Shown: positions 14,935 to 26,818, numbered from the stretch's first letter. The stretch: DNA of 33,915 nt from Sphaerimonospora mesophila NBRC 14179 = JCM 3151 (GCA_001552515.1 BCRI01000079.1:1-33915); one strand, 5' to 3'. The notes: a model not told the origin generated them from the letters alone. Made by a program: numbers and translations.

Positions 14935-14945
14935 GAAGTACTGAT

Positions 14946-15635
14946 ATGACTGCGCAGGCCCAGCCCAGACGGAGGCGGACGCTCGACGATCGCGACCGCA
15001 CCGCGAGGGCGCGGATCCGAGACGCCGCGATCGAACGCTTCGCCGCGGACGGCGTGGCGGCCACCAATCTGAAGGACATCGCCGCCGACGCGGGGGTGTC
15101 GACACCGCTCGTCATCCACCACTTCGGCTCGAAGGACGGGCTCCGGGTCGCCTGTGACGAGTACGTCGCTTCAGTGATCAAGGAGCAGAAGACCAGGGCG
15201 ATGGCGGCCGGCCAGGGACTCGATCCGTTTCAGGCGGTCCGGGATGCGTACGAAGGCCGCCCGATCATCAGGTACTTCGCGAGGACGATCGTGGACGGTT
15301 CTCCCCACGTGGACGAACTGATCGACAAAATGGTCGAGGACTCGCTGGTCTACATGGCCGAAGGGGTCAAGAGCGGAATCCTCAAGCCGGCCGAGAACCC
15401 CCGGGAGCGGGCCGTCCTCCTGTGCCTGTGGCAATTGGGCGCGCTCGTCATGCACGAGCAGGTCAACCGGCTGCTGGGTGTCGACCTGATCGAGAACACC
15501 GCGGGCTCCGTGCTCAAGTGGGCGCGGATCAACGCGGACATCCTCGCCAAGGGCGTCATCAACGATGAGTTCTACGACAAGTGGCGGGACGCGATGAAGG
15601 CCGCAGAACAGCGATCCGAGCCGCGCACCGAATGA
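14946..15635 (+). CDS. TetR-family repressor of the adjacent ABC exporter
   Basis: A 229-residue regulator. Residues about 22-68 form the TetR DNA-binding domain ([45 protein letters not shown]); the rest is helical and would bind a ligand and dimerise. It is the first gene of an operon with the ABC ATPase (37 nt later) and permease, and operator-like palindromes lie in its own promoter, so it most likely represses the operon until an exported compound binds. The ligand is unknown. Confidence 0.92.
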   Translation: MTAQAQPRRRRTLDDRDRTARARIRDAAIERFAADGVAATNLKDIAADAGVSTPLVIHHFGSKDGLRVACDEYVASVIKEQKTRAMAAGQGLDPFQAVRDAYEGRPIIRYFARTIVDGSPHVDELIDKMVEDSLVYMAEGVKSGILKPAENPRERAVLLCLWQLGALVMHEQVNRLLGVDLIENTAGSVLKWARINADILAKGVINDEFYDKWRDAMKAAEQRSEPRTE

Positions 15636-15672
15636 CAACCGGAAGAAGCAAAGGCACAGACCGGGAAACGAC

Positions 15673-16599
15673 ATGACCACTGCTATCGCCATCTCCGGGC
15701 TCGTCAAGACCTTCGGGTCGACGCGGGCCCTCGACGGGCTCGACCTCACCGTGAACACGGGAGAGGTGCACGGCTTCCTGGGCCCGAACGGCGCGGGAAA
15801 GTCCACGACCATCCGGGTCCTGCTGGGCATCCTGCGGGCGGACTCCGGCTCGGTCACCATGCTGGGCGGTGATCCGTGGGCCGACGCGGTGGCGCTGCAT
15901 CCGCGCCTGGCGTACGTGCCCGGCGATGTCGAGCTGTGGCCGAACCTCACCGGAGGCGAGGCCATCGACCTGCTCGGCAGACTGCGCGGCGGGCTGGACA
16001 GCCGACGCCGCGACGAACTGATCGAGCGGTTCGACCTCGACCCGTCGAAGAAGGGCCGCACATACTCCAAGGGCAACCGGCAGAAGGTCGCGATCGTGGC
16101 CGCGCTCGCGTCCGACGCCGAACTGCTGCTGCTCGACGAGCCGACGGCCGGGCTCGACCCCCTGATGGAGGTCGTGTTCCAGGACGTGATCGGCGAGGTG
16201 AAGGCGGCGGGCCGTACGGTCCTGCTGTCCAGCCACATCCTCGCCCAGGTCGAGAAACTCGCCGACCGGATCAGCATCATCCGGCTGGGCAAGATCGTGC
16301 AGTCCGGGACGCTGGTCGAGATGCGGCACCTCACCCGCACGACCATCGAAGCCGACACCGCCGGTCCGGTGACCGGCCTGGAGCGGCTGCCCGGCGTGCA
16401 CGACGCCGAGGTCGGCGACGGCCACGTGCGGTTCTCGGTGGACGGCGCACATCTCGACGCCGCGATCAAACACCTCGGGGAGTTCGGCATCCGCACGCTC
16501 ACCAGCCACCCGCCGACACTCGAGGAGCTCATGCTCCGGCACTACGGCGACGAGCTCGCCGCCGAGAACAACGGGAGCCGCCAGGGGGTGAGGAAATGA
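15673..16599 (+). CDS. ABC transporter ATP-binding protein (drug/polyketide export type)
   Basis: A 308-residue ATPase for the permease that follows. Seen: Walker [11 protein letters not shown]-loop region [14 protein letters not shown], signature YSKGNRQKV (a variant of LSGGQ usual in the DrrA-like group), Walker [14 protein letters not shown] and H-loop SSH. A C-terminal extension of about 90 residues is typical of DrrA/CcmA-like exporters. The stop overlaps the permease start (ATGA), so the two are translationally coupled. Confidence 0.93.
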   Translation: MTTAIAISGLVKTFGSTRALDGLDLTVNTGEVHGFLGPNGAGKSTTIRVLLGILRADSGSVTMLGGDPWADAVALHPRLAYVPGDVELWPNLTGGEAIDLLGRLRGGLDSRRRDELIERFDLDPSKKGRTYSKGNRQKVAIVAALASDAELLLLDEPTAGLDPLMEVVFQDVIGEVKAAGRTVLLSSHILAQVEKLADRISIIRLGKIVQSGTLVEMRHLTRTTIEADTAGPVTGLERLPGVHDAEVGDGHVRFSVDGAHLDAAIKHLGEFGIRTLTSHPPTLEELMLRHYGDELAAENNGSRQGVRK

Positions 16600-18248
16600 C
16601 CGCGACCGCCACGCCGGCCCTCGGCCGTACGGCGGAAAGGACGGGCGGAGGCACCCTGGCGGGAACGGGCGTCCTGCTGCGGTTCGGCCTACGGCGCGAC
16701 CGCGTCCGCATCCCGGTGTGGCTCGCCGCCCTGACGCTCGGGACGCTGTGGCCGGCCGCCGCCTTCCCACAGCTCTACGCGACCGCCGCCGATCGGCAGG
16801 CCGCGGCCGCCACGATGCGCAGCCCCGCCGGGCTCGCGTTCACCGGGCCCGAGCACTACCTGAGTGACTATCACTACGGCTCGATGGTGAGTCACCAGAT
16901 GCTCGGCTTCATGGTGATCATGGTCGGGATCATGAGTGTCCTCATGGTGGCCCGGCACACCCGGACCGAAGAGGAGAGCGGACGGGCCGAGCTCGTCCGG
17001 GCGGCCGTGGTGGGGCGGCACGCTCAGCTCGCCGCGGCGCTGATCCTGACCATCGCGGTGAACATCGCCCTCGCGCTCCTGCTCACGCTGAGCCTGGGTT
17101 CGCTCGGCGTCGACGGAGTGACCTGGGGCGGGTCGCTGCTCTACGGGGCGGCGAACGCGGCGGTCGGCATCACGTTCGCCGGCATCGCCGCGGTCACCGT
17201 CCAGATCACCGAGCACTCCCGAGGAGCCTCCGGCATGGGGCTCGCCGTCGTCGGGGCGGCCTACCTCGTCCGCGCGGCCGGCGACTCGGTGGGCAGCGGG
17301 CTGTCGTGGGCCTCGCCCATCGGCTGGGCCCAGCAGACCTTCGCCTACCTCGACGACCGCTGGTGGCCGCTGCTGCTGAACCTGGCGGCGGCCGCGGTGG
17401 CGGCCGCGATCGGGTTCGCGCTCAGCGTCCGCCGCGACCTCGGGGCCGGGCTGCGGGCGACCCGGCGGGGCAGGTCGGCGGCCTCGCGCGCGCTCACCAC
17501 GCCGCTCGGGTTCGCCTTTCGGCTGCACCGGGGCATGCTGGTCGGGTTCGCCATCGGCATGCTGGTGCTCGGGATGTCGTACGGACCGTTCCTCGGTGAC
17601 ATCGAGACACAGCTCCAGGACATCGAGATATTCAAGGAAGCGTTGGTCCAGTTGGGCGGGGCCACGTTCGTGGACTCGTTCGTCGCCATGATCATGGTGC
17701 TGCTCGCGGTCGTCGCGGCGATCTACGCGGTGATCGCGACGCTGCGGTCACGATCGGAGGAGAATTCCGGACGGGCCGAGCCGGTGCTGGCGACCGGGCT
17801 CTCCCGGACCCGGTGGCTTGGCAGTCATCTGACGGTGGCGCTGGTCGGCGGACCGCTGATGCTCCTGCTCGCCGGCGTGGCGCTCGCCGCGACCGGGGCG
17901 CCCACCGTGAACGAGAGCGGTCTCTTCGGCGAGATCGTGGCGGCCGCCGCGGCCTACATCCCGGCGCTCTGGGTGACGACCGGCCTCGCGGTCGCCCTGG
18001 TGGGGTGGTTCCCCCGGGCGAGCGCCCTGGCCTGGCTGGTCGTGGTGTACGCGGGCGTGGTCGGATATTTCGGGACGATCCTGCAGTTTCCCGACTGGAT
18101 GGACAACCTGTCGCCGTTCGGCCACATCCCGCGGCTCCCGATCGAGGGCTTCAGCTGGACTCCACTGCTGATCCTGACCGCGATCGCGGCCGGACTCGTC
18201 GCCGTCGGGTTGTACGGATTCCGCCGGCGCGACATCACCACCAAGTGA
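16596..18248 (+). CDS. ABC exporter permease (COG3559-like polyketide exporter)
   Basis: A 550-residue permease with about 12 hydrophobic helices in two halves. Each half has the family motif [28 protein letters not shown] and [19 protein letters not shown]. This duplicated layout belongs to large actinobacterial exporters annotated as exporters of polyketide antibiotics; the real substrate is unknown. The ATG at 16596 overlaps the ATPase stop and has a GTGAGG stretch before it. The open frame extends upstream to 15876 but that part is a shadow of the ATPase gene. Confidence 0.9.
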   Translation: MTATATPALGRTAERTGGGTLAGTGVLLRFGLRRDRVRIPVWLAALTLGTLWPAAAFPQLYATAADRQAAAATMRSPAGLAFTGPEHYLSDYHYGSMVSHQMLGFMVIMVGIMSVLMVARHTRTEEESGRAELVRAAVVGRHAQLAAALILTIAVNIALALLLTLSLGSLGVDGVTWGGSLLYGAANAAVGITFAGIAAVTVQITEHSRGASGMGLAVVGAAYLVRAAGDSVGSGLSWASPIGWAQQTFAYLDDRWWPLLLNLAAAAVAAAIGFALSVRRDLGAGLRATRRGRSAASRALTTPLGFAFRLHRGMLVGFAIGMLVLGMSYGPFLGDIETQLQDIEIFKEALVQLGGATFVDSFVAMIMVLLAVVAAIYAVIATLRSRSEENSGRAEPVLATGLSRTRWLGSHLTVALVGGPLMLLLAGVALAATGAPTVNESGLFGEIVAAAAAYIPALWVTTGLAVALVGWFPRASALAWLVVVYAGVVGYFGTILQFPDWMDNLSPFGHIPRLPIEGFSWTPLLILTAIAAGLVAVGLYGFRRRDITTK

Positions 18249-18269
18249 CCCTCGACCGGCGATCGCCCG

Positions 18270-19097
18270 CTAGCCGGTGACCGGGCGGACATGGACGACG
18301 TCGCCGACGCTCAGGGCGTGCTCCTCGCCCTGAGCCCGTACGAGCAGGTGACCGAACCGGTCGACGCCGACGGCCCGGCCGACCAGCACGCGCTCGCCGG
18401 GCAACTCGACCCTGACCTCCTGCCCCACCGTCGCCGACCGGGCGAGGTAGGCCGCACGCAGCCCGGAGGCGTCCGCGTCGCCGCCCGCCTCGACCCACGG
18501 CCGGTAGTGCGACTCGATCTCCCGGAGGATCGCCCGCATCAGCGGATCGCGGTCGGTGCACACGGCGTCCTCGACGGCGAGGGAGGTCGCCCGGTCCACC
18601 GGCAGTTCCTCCCGCCGCATGGAGACGTTGAGGCCCATGCCGATGACGATCGAGCCGTCCACCCGCTCGGCGAGGATGCCGGCGAACTTGCGCTCACCGG
18701 CCAGCAGGTCGTTGGGCCACTTCAGCCGGACGTCGAGCTCGGCGATCCGCCGTACGGCGACGGCGGCGGCGAGCCCGATCAGCAGCGAGAGCCACCCCTG
18801 GAGCGTGGGCGGCACGCCCTCCGGCCGGAGCAGGACCGAGAACGACAGGCCCGACCGCGGCGGCGCGACCCACGTCCGGCCGAGCCGGCCGCGCCCGGCG
18901 AACTGGGACTCCGCGATCAGGACTGTGCCCTCGCGGGCCCCTTCGCGCGCGGCCCGGGCCAGATCGGCGTTGGTGGAGCCGGTCCGCTCGACCACGTCGA
19001 TGGCCGACCAGAGCGAGCCGGGCCGGACGAGCGCTCTTCGCAGCGCCGTCTCCGACAGCGGCGGACGCTCGAGATCGGCGTAGGGCGATTCCCTCAT
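18270..19097 (-). CDS. birA: Biotin-[acetyl-CoA carboxylase] ligase (monofunctional BirA)
   Basis: Attaches biotin to the lysine of carboxylase carrier domains through biotinyl-AMP. 275 residues. Seen: catalytic domain from about 30 (ERTGSTNADLARAA), biotinyl-AMP loop GRGRLGRTW, GLSFSVLLRP, and KWPNDLL with the active lysine, ILAER, IGMGLNV, then a small SH3-like C-terminal domain (VGQEVRVELPGERVLVGRAVGVDRFGHLLV). No N-terminal helix-turn-helix, so it is an enzyme only, not the E. coli-type repressor. Its ATG overlaps the stop of the GT9 gene by 4 nt (ATGA), so they share an mRNA. The carboxylase genes lie 10 kb away at 29459. Confidence 0.94.
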   Translation of the reverse strand: MRESPYADLERPPLSETALRRALVRPGSLWSAIDVVERTGSTNADLARAAREGAREGTVLIAESQFAGRGRLGRTWVAPPRSGLSFSVLLRPEGVPPTLQGWLSLLIGLAAAVAVRRIAELDVRLKWPNDLLAGERKFAGILAERVDGSIVIGMGLNVSMRREELPVDRATSLAVEDAVCTDRDPLMRAILREIESHYRPWVEAGGDADASGLRAAYLARSATVGQEVRVELPGERVLVGRAVGVDRFGHLLVRAQGEEHALSVGDVVHVRPVTG

Positions 19098-20230
19098 CCG
19101 CTCAGGCTATCGATTCCGCGCCCCTCGCGTGAGCCGTCGTACGGATCTTGACTCCGGCCGGGCGCGGCCAGCCGTACGGCCTCGGCGACGACGCGCTCCG
19201 GCGGCAGATCCAGGCACTCCAGGGCGTACGGGCAGCGGAACTGCCGGCACGGCGCGCAGCCGGTCGGCACGGTCAGGACCGACGCCGGGGCGAAGCGCGG
19301 GAGATACTGCCCGACCTGCTCGGTACCGGAGAACAGCACGACCACGGGCGTGCCGAGCGCGGCGGCCAGATGCGCACCGCCGCTGTTGTTGCACACCACC
19401 ACCCGGGCGCCGGCCACCACGGCGGCGAGGGCGGGCACATCGAGCTCGCCCGCCAGGGCCGTCACGCCGGGCGTGTCACCGGCCACCTCCGCCACCAGCG
19501 CGGCCTCCTTCGCCGTCCCGGCCACGACGATCCGCAGTCCGGATGTGGCGAGGAGCCCGGCCACCCGGGCGAACCGGCCGGCGGGATAGCGCCGCGCCGG
19601 ACAGGAGGCGCCCGGCAGGATCAGGGCGTACGACCCGGTCGGCCCGCGATCGCCGAGCAGGTCGCGGGCGGCGCCGACCGCCTCGGCCGGGACGCGGACG
19701 CGCAGGCGCCCGTCGACCGGGGGCACGCCCACCCGTTCCAGCAGATGCAGTGCGCGGTCGACCTGGTGCAGCCCGTCGGGCGGCGAGGGGACCCAGTGGG
19801 TGAGGCCCGCACCGCCGAACTCCTTCGACATGCCCACCCTGACGGGCACGCCGGCCAATCGGCACAGATATCCGGCCGGCCAGGGCGTCTGGGAGAACGA
19901 CGTGAGGACCACGGCCGCCCCGTAGCCGCCGTGCCGGACGCGGTCGATCAGGTCCAGGTCGGCGGCGACCGGCACCTCGCCCGGTCCGGCCTCCTGCCAG
20001 GACACCGAGCAGGTCAGCACGCCGTCCACCTCGGGCAGCAGCCGGGCGGCGGCCGCTCCGGCGAGTGCGGCGAGCAGGTCCAGCCGGGCATCGGGTGCCG
20101 CCCGGCGCAGCGCGCGCAGCGCCGGACCGGCCATCAGCACGTCGCCGAGGTTGTCCGGGCGCACCACGAGCACGCGCTCCAGATCTCGCCAGCCGATCGG
20201 CGGCCCGGCGAGCGCGGCGGGGTGCTCCAT
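19094..20230 (-). CDS. Glycosyltransferase family 9 (heptosyltransferase-like)
   Basis: A 378-residue GT-B fold enzyme related to lipopolysaccharide heptosyltransferases. Seen: start RVLVVRPDNLGDVLMAGPALRAL, acceptor region, C-terminal donor domain with ILPGASCPARRYPAGRFARVA, VVCNNSGGAHLAAALGTPVVVLFSGTE and a cysteine cluster GCAPCRQFRCPYALECLDLP seen in this family. The organism appears Gram-positive, so it cannot act on classic LPS; a cell-surface or secreted glycan or glycolipid is likely. Coupled to birA downstream (4-nt overlap) and divergent from a second glycosyltransferase pair. Donor sugar unknown. Confidence 0.87.
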   Translation of the reverse strand: MEHPAALAGPPIGWRDLERVLVVRPDNLGDVLMAGPALRALRRAAPDARLDLLAALAGAAAARLLPEVDGVLTCSVSWQEAGPGEVPVAADLDLIDRVRHGGYGAAVVLTSFSQTPWPAGYLCRLAGVPVRVGMSKEFGGAGLTHWVPSPPDGLHQVDRALHLLERVGVPPVDGRLRVRVPAEAVGAARDLLGDRGPTGSYALILPGASCPARRYPAGRFARVAGLLATSGLRIVVAGTAKEAALVAEVAGDTPGVTALAGELDVPALAAVVAGARVVVCNNSGGAHLAAALGTPVVVLFSGTEQVGQYLPRFAPASVLTVPTGCAPCRQFRCPYALECLDLPPERVVAEAVRLAAPGRSQDPYDGSREGRGIDSLSG

Positions 20231-20374
20231 CTCATGGCGCTACCCGGCCGCTGATCAGGGAAAACAGCGGAGGTCCCGCGGGTAGGAACCCGGTGCGTGT
20301 CGCATTCCACCCGGCGGGTAGGCGCGGGCCGTACGGGTCGCCGGGCGGCATGGCGGGATCGGGGGTTGTGCGCG

Positions 20375-21544
20375 GTGGGTGGAGACCGGATCAGGGTGGC
20401 GATGATCCACGGCCCGGCGCCGGCGAGCCTGGACGGGGTCAGCGACTACGTCGAACGTCTGATGCACGCGCTGGGCGATGTCGGGGTGGCGGCGGCATCG
20501 GTCCCGGTGCGCGGTGACGGCTCGACCGCAGGCTGGCTCACCGCCACGCTGCGGGCGGCACGGGAGGTGTGGCGGCTGCGGCCCGACGTGGTCCACGTGC
20601 AGTTCGCGCCGTCGGCGTACCGGTTCTCCGGGCTGCCCGGGCTGCTGCCGCCGCTGCTGCCGCCGTACGCGCCGCTCGTCACCACGCTGCACGAGTACGG
20701 CTGGTGGGCGGCGCCGGCGTGGGTGCCGGACGCGGTGTGGCGGCCGCTCGAACGCGCCCGGCTGTGGGACCGGGAGACCGGGCGGCTGGTCCCGGCCAGC
20801 AGGGTGGTCGTGGTCACCAACGGGGGGCACGCCCGGCAGGTCGGGCTGCGGACCCGCGGCCGCCCGGTCGAGGTGCCGCTGGCCCCCAACGTGGCCGATC
20901 ACGGCGGCCCCGCGCTCGACGGCCCCGGCCCGGAGCGGACCGGCGAGGTGCTGGCCTTCTTCGGCTTCGTCCATCCGGTGAAGGGCGTCCGCTATCTGCT
21001 GGAGGCCGTGGCACGCCTGCGGGCCCGGCGCCCCGGCCTGCGCCTGCTGGTCATCGGCGGGTTCACCTCGCAGGCGCTGCCGGAGGCGGAGGCCCGCGCC
21101 TTCCGCGCCGAGTTGGAGGAGCTCGCCGAGGGACTGGGTGTGGCGGACGCGGTGACCTTCACCGGCCATCTGCCCGCCGCGGCGGTGTCGGAGGCGTTGC
21201 ACGCGGCCGACGTGGGCGTGCTGCCCTTCACCGGCGGCGTCACCGCCAAGAGCGGGGCGCTGCTCACGATGCTGGCGCACGGGCTGCCGACCGCGATCAC
21301 CGTCCCGGACGAACCCGGTGTGTCCACTCTCGATGGAGCCGTCGCCGTGATCCCGGCCAGGCGCGACGCTGCGGCGATCGCCGGCACGCTGGAGCGGCTG
21401 CTGGACGACGCGGCGCTGCGGCGGCGGCTCGCCGAGGCCGGGCGGCGGGTGTCCGCCCGGCACTCGTGGTCCGGGGTGGCCGCCGCGCATCGGGAGCTGT
21501 ACGACAGCGTGGTCGGTTCGGCGTACGGACGCCGGAATGCCTGA
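20375..21544 (+). CDS. Glycosyltransferase family 4 (GT-B)
   Basis: A 389-residue cytosolic or membrane-attached glycosyltransferase. Seen: N-terminal MIHGPAPASLDGVSDYVERL (donor-side glycine loop), VHVQFAPSAY, the linker VLAFFGFVHPVKGVRYLLEAV and C-terminal ADVGVLPFTGGVTAKSGALLTMLAHGLPTAIT, where the usual acidic E-x7-E pair is only partly kept. The start is uncertain: GTG 20375 has GGGGG 9 nt upstream, while GTG 20396 and ATG 20402 begin nearer the usual first strand. It overlaps the next GT9 gene by 8 nt. The three transferases at 19094-22625 probably build one glycan. Confidence 0.85.
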   Translation: MGGDRIRVAMIHGPAPASLDGVSDYVERLMHALGDVGVAAASVPVRGDGSTAGWLTATLRAAREVWRLRPDVVHVQFAPSAYRFSGLPGLLPPLLPPYAPLVTTLHEYGWWAAPAWVPDAVWRPLERARLWDRETGRLVPASRVVVVTNGGHARQVGLRTRGRPVEVPLAPNVADHGGPALDGPGPERTGEVLAFFGFVHPVKGVRYLLEAVARLRARRPGLRLLVIGGFTSQALPEAEARAFRAELEELAEGLGVADAVTFTGHLPAAAVSEALHAADVGVLPFTGGVTAKSGALLTMLAHGLPTAITVPDEPGVSTLDGAVAVIPARRDAAAIAGTLERLLDDAALRRRLAEAGRRVSARHSWSGVAAAHRELYDSVVGSAYGRRNA

Positions 21545-22625
21545 CCGGTACGCCGACATCCTCGTGGTCGACCTCCTCGGCGGCATCGGTGATCTGATCA
21601 TGATCCTCCCGGTGGTGCACGCACTGGCCCGCCACAACCCCGGCGCGTCGCTGCGTGTGCTCACTCATGAGCCCGGTGCGGATCTCATCCGCGGTGATCC
21701 ATCCGTGACCGAGGTTCACACCCCGGCGCATGGACGGCCCGGTGCCGAGCGGGAGGCGGTGGCGCGGGTGCTGGCCGAGCGCCGTCCCGGCCTCGCCGTC
21801 ACGACCACCCGTTACGACGGCATTCCCGACCTGCTCGCCGCCTCCGGCGCCCGCTGCGTCACCGATCTGTGGCGGCGACCGCCGCCCGACGAGCCGATCG
21901 GGCTGCGCTATCTGCGCATCCTGCACGCCGAGGGCCTGCTCGGCCCCGACGACCCCCGTGACCTGGCCCGGCCGCGGGTGCGCCTGAACGCGGCGGAGCT
22001 GGCCCGGGGCCGCCGGGTGCTCGGCGGGTGCCTGCCCGCCGCCGCTCACCGGCCTCCGGCGGTGCTCGTCACCGGCGGCGGGATGGCCGTCAAGCGCTGG
22101 CCGTACTGGAGCGAGCTGGCGGCGATGCTCTCCGATCGCGGACATCCCGTCCTCGTCGTCGGCGAGCCACCCGGCGCGGGATCGCCCGATGTGGAGTCGC
22201 CCATTGTGCGGCTGCCGGTCGTGGGCCTGCCGGTCGTGGGCCTGCCGGTCGTGGGCCTGCCGGTCGTGGGCCTGCCGGTCGTGGGGCTGCGTGGCCTCGC
22301 CGCCTGCTTCGCCGCCGTCGCCGACCGGGGCGGCGTCGTCGTGGGCGGCGACACCGGTCCGGTACGGCTGGCCGCCGCGTCGGGCGCCGCCACGGTGGGA
22401 CTGTTCGGCCCGACGTCCGCCCTCCGGTACGGCATCGGCGGCGGCGTCGACCTGCAGGGGCTGCCGGACTGCCCGCATCGGCTGCCGACCGCCATCACCG
22501 AGCAGCCGTGCTGGTGGACCGCCCGATGTCCGCTCGCTCCCGGCGGCCGGCCCGCCTGCATGGCGGACATTCCCGCGCGGTCCGTGGCCGACGCCGTGAC
22601 CCGGCTGACCACCGGCCGCCGCTGA
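21537..22625 (+). CDS. Glycosyltransferase family 9 with internal LPVVG repeat
   Basis: A 362-residue second heptosyltransferase-like protein. Seen: DILVVDLLGGIGDLIMILPVVHAL, VTGGGMAVKRWPYWSELA, GVVVGGDTGPVRLAAASGAATVGLFGP and a cysteine-containing C-terminal segment (EQPCWWTARCPL, PACMADIP) like that in the first GT9. Between the donor-domain strand VLVVGEPP and the helix LRGLAACFAAVA there are five perfect LPVVG pentapeptides in place of the usual short linker, encoded by a 15-bp tandem repeat. The gene overlaps the GT4 gene by 8 nt. Donor and acceptor unknown. Confidence 0.84.
   Translation: MPDRYADILVVDLLGGIGDLIMILPVVHALARHNPGASLRVLTHEPGADLIRGDPSVTEVHTPAHGRPGAEREAVARVLAERRPGLAVTTTRYDGIPDLLAASGARCVTDLWRRPPPDEPIGLRYLRILHAEGLLGPDDPRDLARPRVRLNAAELARGRRVLGGCLPAAAHRPPAVLVTGGGMAVKRWPYWSELAAMLSDRGHPVLVVGEPPGAGSPDVESPIVRLPVVGLPVVGLPVVGLPVVGLPVVGLRGLAACFAAVADRGGVVVGGDTGPVRLAAASGAATVGLFGPTSALRYGIGGGVDLQGLPDCPHRLPTAITEQPCWWTARCPLAPGGRPACMADIPARSVADAVTRLTTGRR
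22212..22286 (+). repeat. Five-copy 15-bp tandem repeat in the GT9 gene
   Basis: CTGCCGGTCGTGGGC is repeated at 22212, 22227, 22242, 22257 and 22272 with only the last base of the fifth copy changed. The period is in frame, so copy-number change would add or remove LPVVG units without breaking the protein. Confidence 0.95.
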
Positions 22626-22754
22626 CCGTGCAGCGGCGGAGAAGGCGAGCCCCTGGGCCCCGGCTCCCGTGGCCGGAACGCCCGTTTCCGATCACGGTCA
22701 CGTCGCGGGCGACGCCGTACCAGAAGGGCGCTCCCGCGTGTGTTCCGCGCACAT

Positions 22755-22779
22755 GGCAGGCTGCTGGGCAGCAGCTGCC
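22755..22779 (+). promoter_or_regulatory. Stable hairpin directly before the fdhD ribosome site
   Basis: GGCAG (22755-22759) and CTGCTG (22761-22766) pair with CAGCAG (22769-22774) and CTGCC (22775-22779), an 11-bp GC-rich stem with one bulged G. The GGAGG ribosome site starts 3 nt later at 22783. In mRNA it could affect translation start or act as an attenuator. Confidence 0.45.
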
Positions 22780-22792
22780 TCCGGAGGGACGC

Positions 22793-23677
22793 ATGTACGA
22801 CGATGGTGGAGAACGGCCGGTGCACCGCCCGGGGGCGGTCACCCGGATCAGGGTCCGCCAGGTGTCCGGCTCGGCCGTACGAGATCGGCGTGACGATCTG
22901 GCGACCGAGGAGCCGCTGGAGATCCGGCTGCTGGCCGGTGGCGAGAGCCGTACGGTCGCGATCACCATGCGCACTCCGGGCGCCGACTTCGAACTGGCGG
23001 CGGGTTTCCTCTACGGCGAGGGCGTGATCGGGCCGGGGGACATCGCCGCCATCGGCTACTGCACGGATGAGGATCTGGCGCCGGAAGAGCGCTACAACAC
23101 GGTGACCGTACGGCTCAACCTGCCCACCCTGCCCGACATCGCCACCCTTGAACGACATTTCCTGACATCGAGCGCGTGTGGGGTCTGCGGCACCTCGACG
23201 CTGGAGGCGTTACGTGACCGCTGCCCGTCACCCGCCGCCTCGGCCGCGCCTGCTTTCACCGTCGCGCCACGGGTTCTGTACGGGCTGCCGCACCTGCTGC
23301 GCAAGGCCCAGAGCGGGTTCGGCCGGACCGGCGGGCTGCACGCGGCCGGGCTGTTCACCCCCGACGGGACACCCGCCGGGACTCGTGAGGACGTGGGACG
23401 GCACAACGCGGTCGACAAGCTGGTCGGCTCGGCGCTGCTGGCCGGACGGCTGCCGTTCGACCGGCACATTCTGCTGGTCAGCGGGCGGGCGAGCTACGAG
23501 ATCATGCAGAAGGCGGTGACCGCAGGCGTCCAGATCGTCTGCGCCGTGTCGGCCCCGTCGTCCCTGGCCGTGGACGTGGCCCGCGAGTTCGGCGTGACCC
23601 TCGTCGGGTTCCTGCGCGAGGAGCGCTTCAACATCTACTCGGGTGCCGAGCGGATCACGACCGGGGACGACGCCTGA
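22793..23677 (+). CDS. fdhD: Formate dehydrogenase accessory sulfurtransferase FdhD
   Basis: Passes sulfur from a cysteine desulfurase to the molybdenum cofactor needed for formate dehydrogenase activity. From ATG 22793 it has 294 residues. Seen: the mobile-loop pair C129-x-x-C132 in SSACGVCGTSTLEAL, EEPLEIRLL, TPGADFELAAGFLYGEGVI, the strongly conserved GLFTPDGTPAGTREDVGRHNAVDKLVG and HILLVSGRASYEIMQKAV. GGAGG lies 5 nt before the ATG; the frame is open much further upstream, but that part overlaps the GT9 gene and is not FdhD-like. No formate dehydrogenase gene is in the window. Confidence 0.94.
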   Translation: MYDDGGERPVHRPGAVTRIRVRQVSGSAVRDRRDDLATEEPLEIRLLAGGESRTVAITMRTPGADFELAAGFLYGEGVIGPGDIAAIGYCTDEDLAPEERYNTVTVRLNLPTLPDIATLERHFLTSSACGVCGTSTLEALRDRCPSPAASAAPAFTVAPRVLYGLPHLLRKAQSGFGRTGGLHAAGLFTPDGTPAGTREDVGRHNAVDKLVGSALLAGRLPFDRHILLVSGRASYEIMQKAVTAGVQIVCAVSAPSSLAVDVAREFGVTLVGFLREERFNIYSGAERITTGDDA

Positions 23678-23718
23678 CATCCATAGGAGCATCCCCCACC
23701 CCACCCCACCGCACCCCC

Positions 23719-23962
23719 GTGATCTTGCGAATACTCGCAGGACACCCCCTTGACCTGGGCACACCAAGTCGGTGATCTTGCAGATTCTCGCAACCAGGCC
23801 ATCTGACCTGCACCGATACGTTTCATGATCTTGCAGTTGCGATAGTGCAAGATCATGAACGGCATACGGGCAGGCCAGCGGGCATGCGTGCGAGTCTCTG
23901 CAAGATCACGGAAGGTGTCGGCGCAGGTCGGTCCGGGCCCTTGCAAGAATTCGCAAGATCAC
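23719..23962. repeat. Array B: second mirror-symmetric 53-bp-period repeat array
   Basis: Same design as array A, between the converging fdhD and ppc genes. Forward boxes 23719-23739 and 23772-23792; central inverted repeat TTCATGATCTTGCA (23822-23835) and its complement (23846-23859) around a 10-nt loop; reverse boxes 23889-23909 and 23942-23962. Box edges step 53, 53 on the left and 53, 53 on the right. The spacers carry TGACCTG at 23751 and 23804, and in reverse TGGCCTG and CGACCTG at 23871 and 23924, always at the same offset. The outer flanks are C-rich on the left and G-rich on the right, so pairing could extend further. A weaker partial box (TGCGAGATCAC) follows at 23984-23994. Function unknown. 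Confidence 0.92.
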
Positions 23963-24029
23963 GTGGGGGGGTTGTGGTGGGGTTGCGAGATCACGAGGGA
24001 CCTCTCTTGTTCTCTTTTCTTCCTTGGGG

Positions 24030-26714
<2,685 letters not shown>

Positions 26715-26721
26715 GTTCGGA

Positions 26722-26727
26722 AGGCTA
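26722..26727 (-). promoter_or_regulatory. Possible -10 hexamer for leaderless ppc
   Basis: TAGCCT on the minus strand, 7 nt before the ATG at 26714, would set transcription start at the A of the start codon. Confidence 0.4.
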
Positions 26728-26818
26728 GCGAACCCGCCCGGATGCCCGGATACCGGTCTCAATAATTGGACTAGACCACCCCCGGAGGCCCCTCTGATCT
26801 GCGGTTATGCGCTTCCGC

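Noticed and set aside
15876-18248. A 790-residue start for the exporter permease
   Set aside because: The first 240 codons are an Arg-rich shadow of the ATPase gene; the ATGA overlap at 16596 is the natural start.
18255-18278. Terminator hairpin ACCGGC/GCCGGT between the exporter and birA
   Set aside because: Only 6 bp with a 12-nt loop and partly inside birA; too weak to list.
22028-23677. A 549-residue FdhD with a long N-terminal extension
   Set aside because: The extension is out of frame with the GT9 gene and full of Arg/Gly; the ATG at 22793 has GGAGG and fits the family length.
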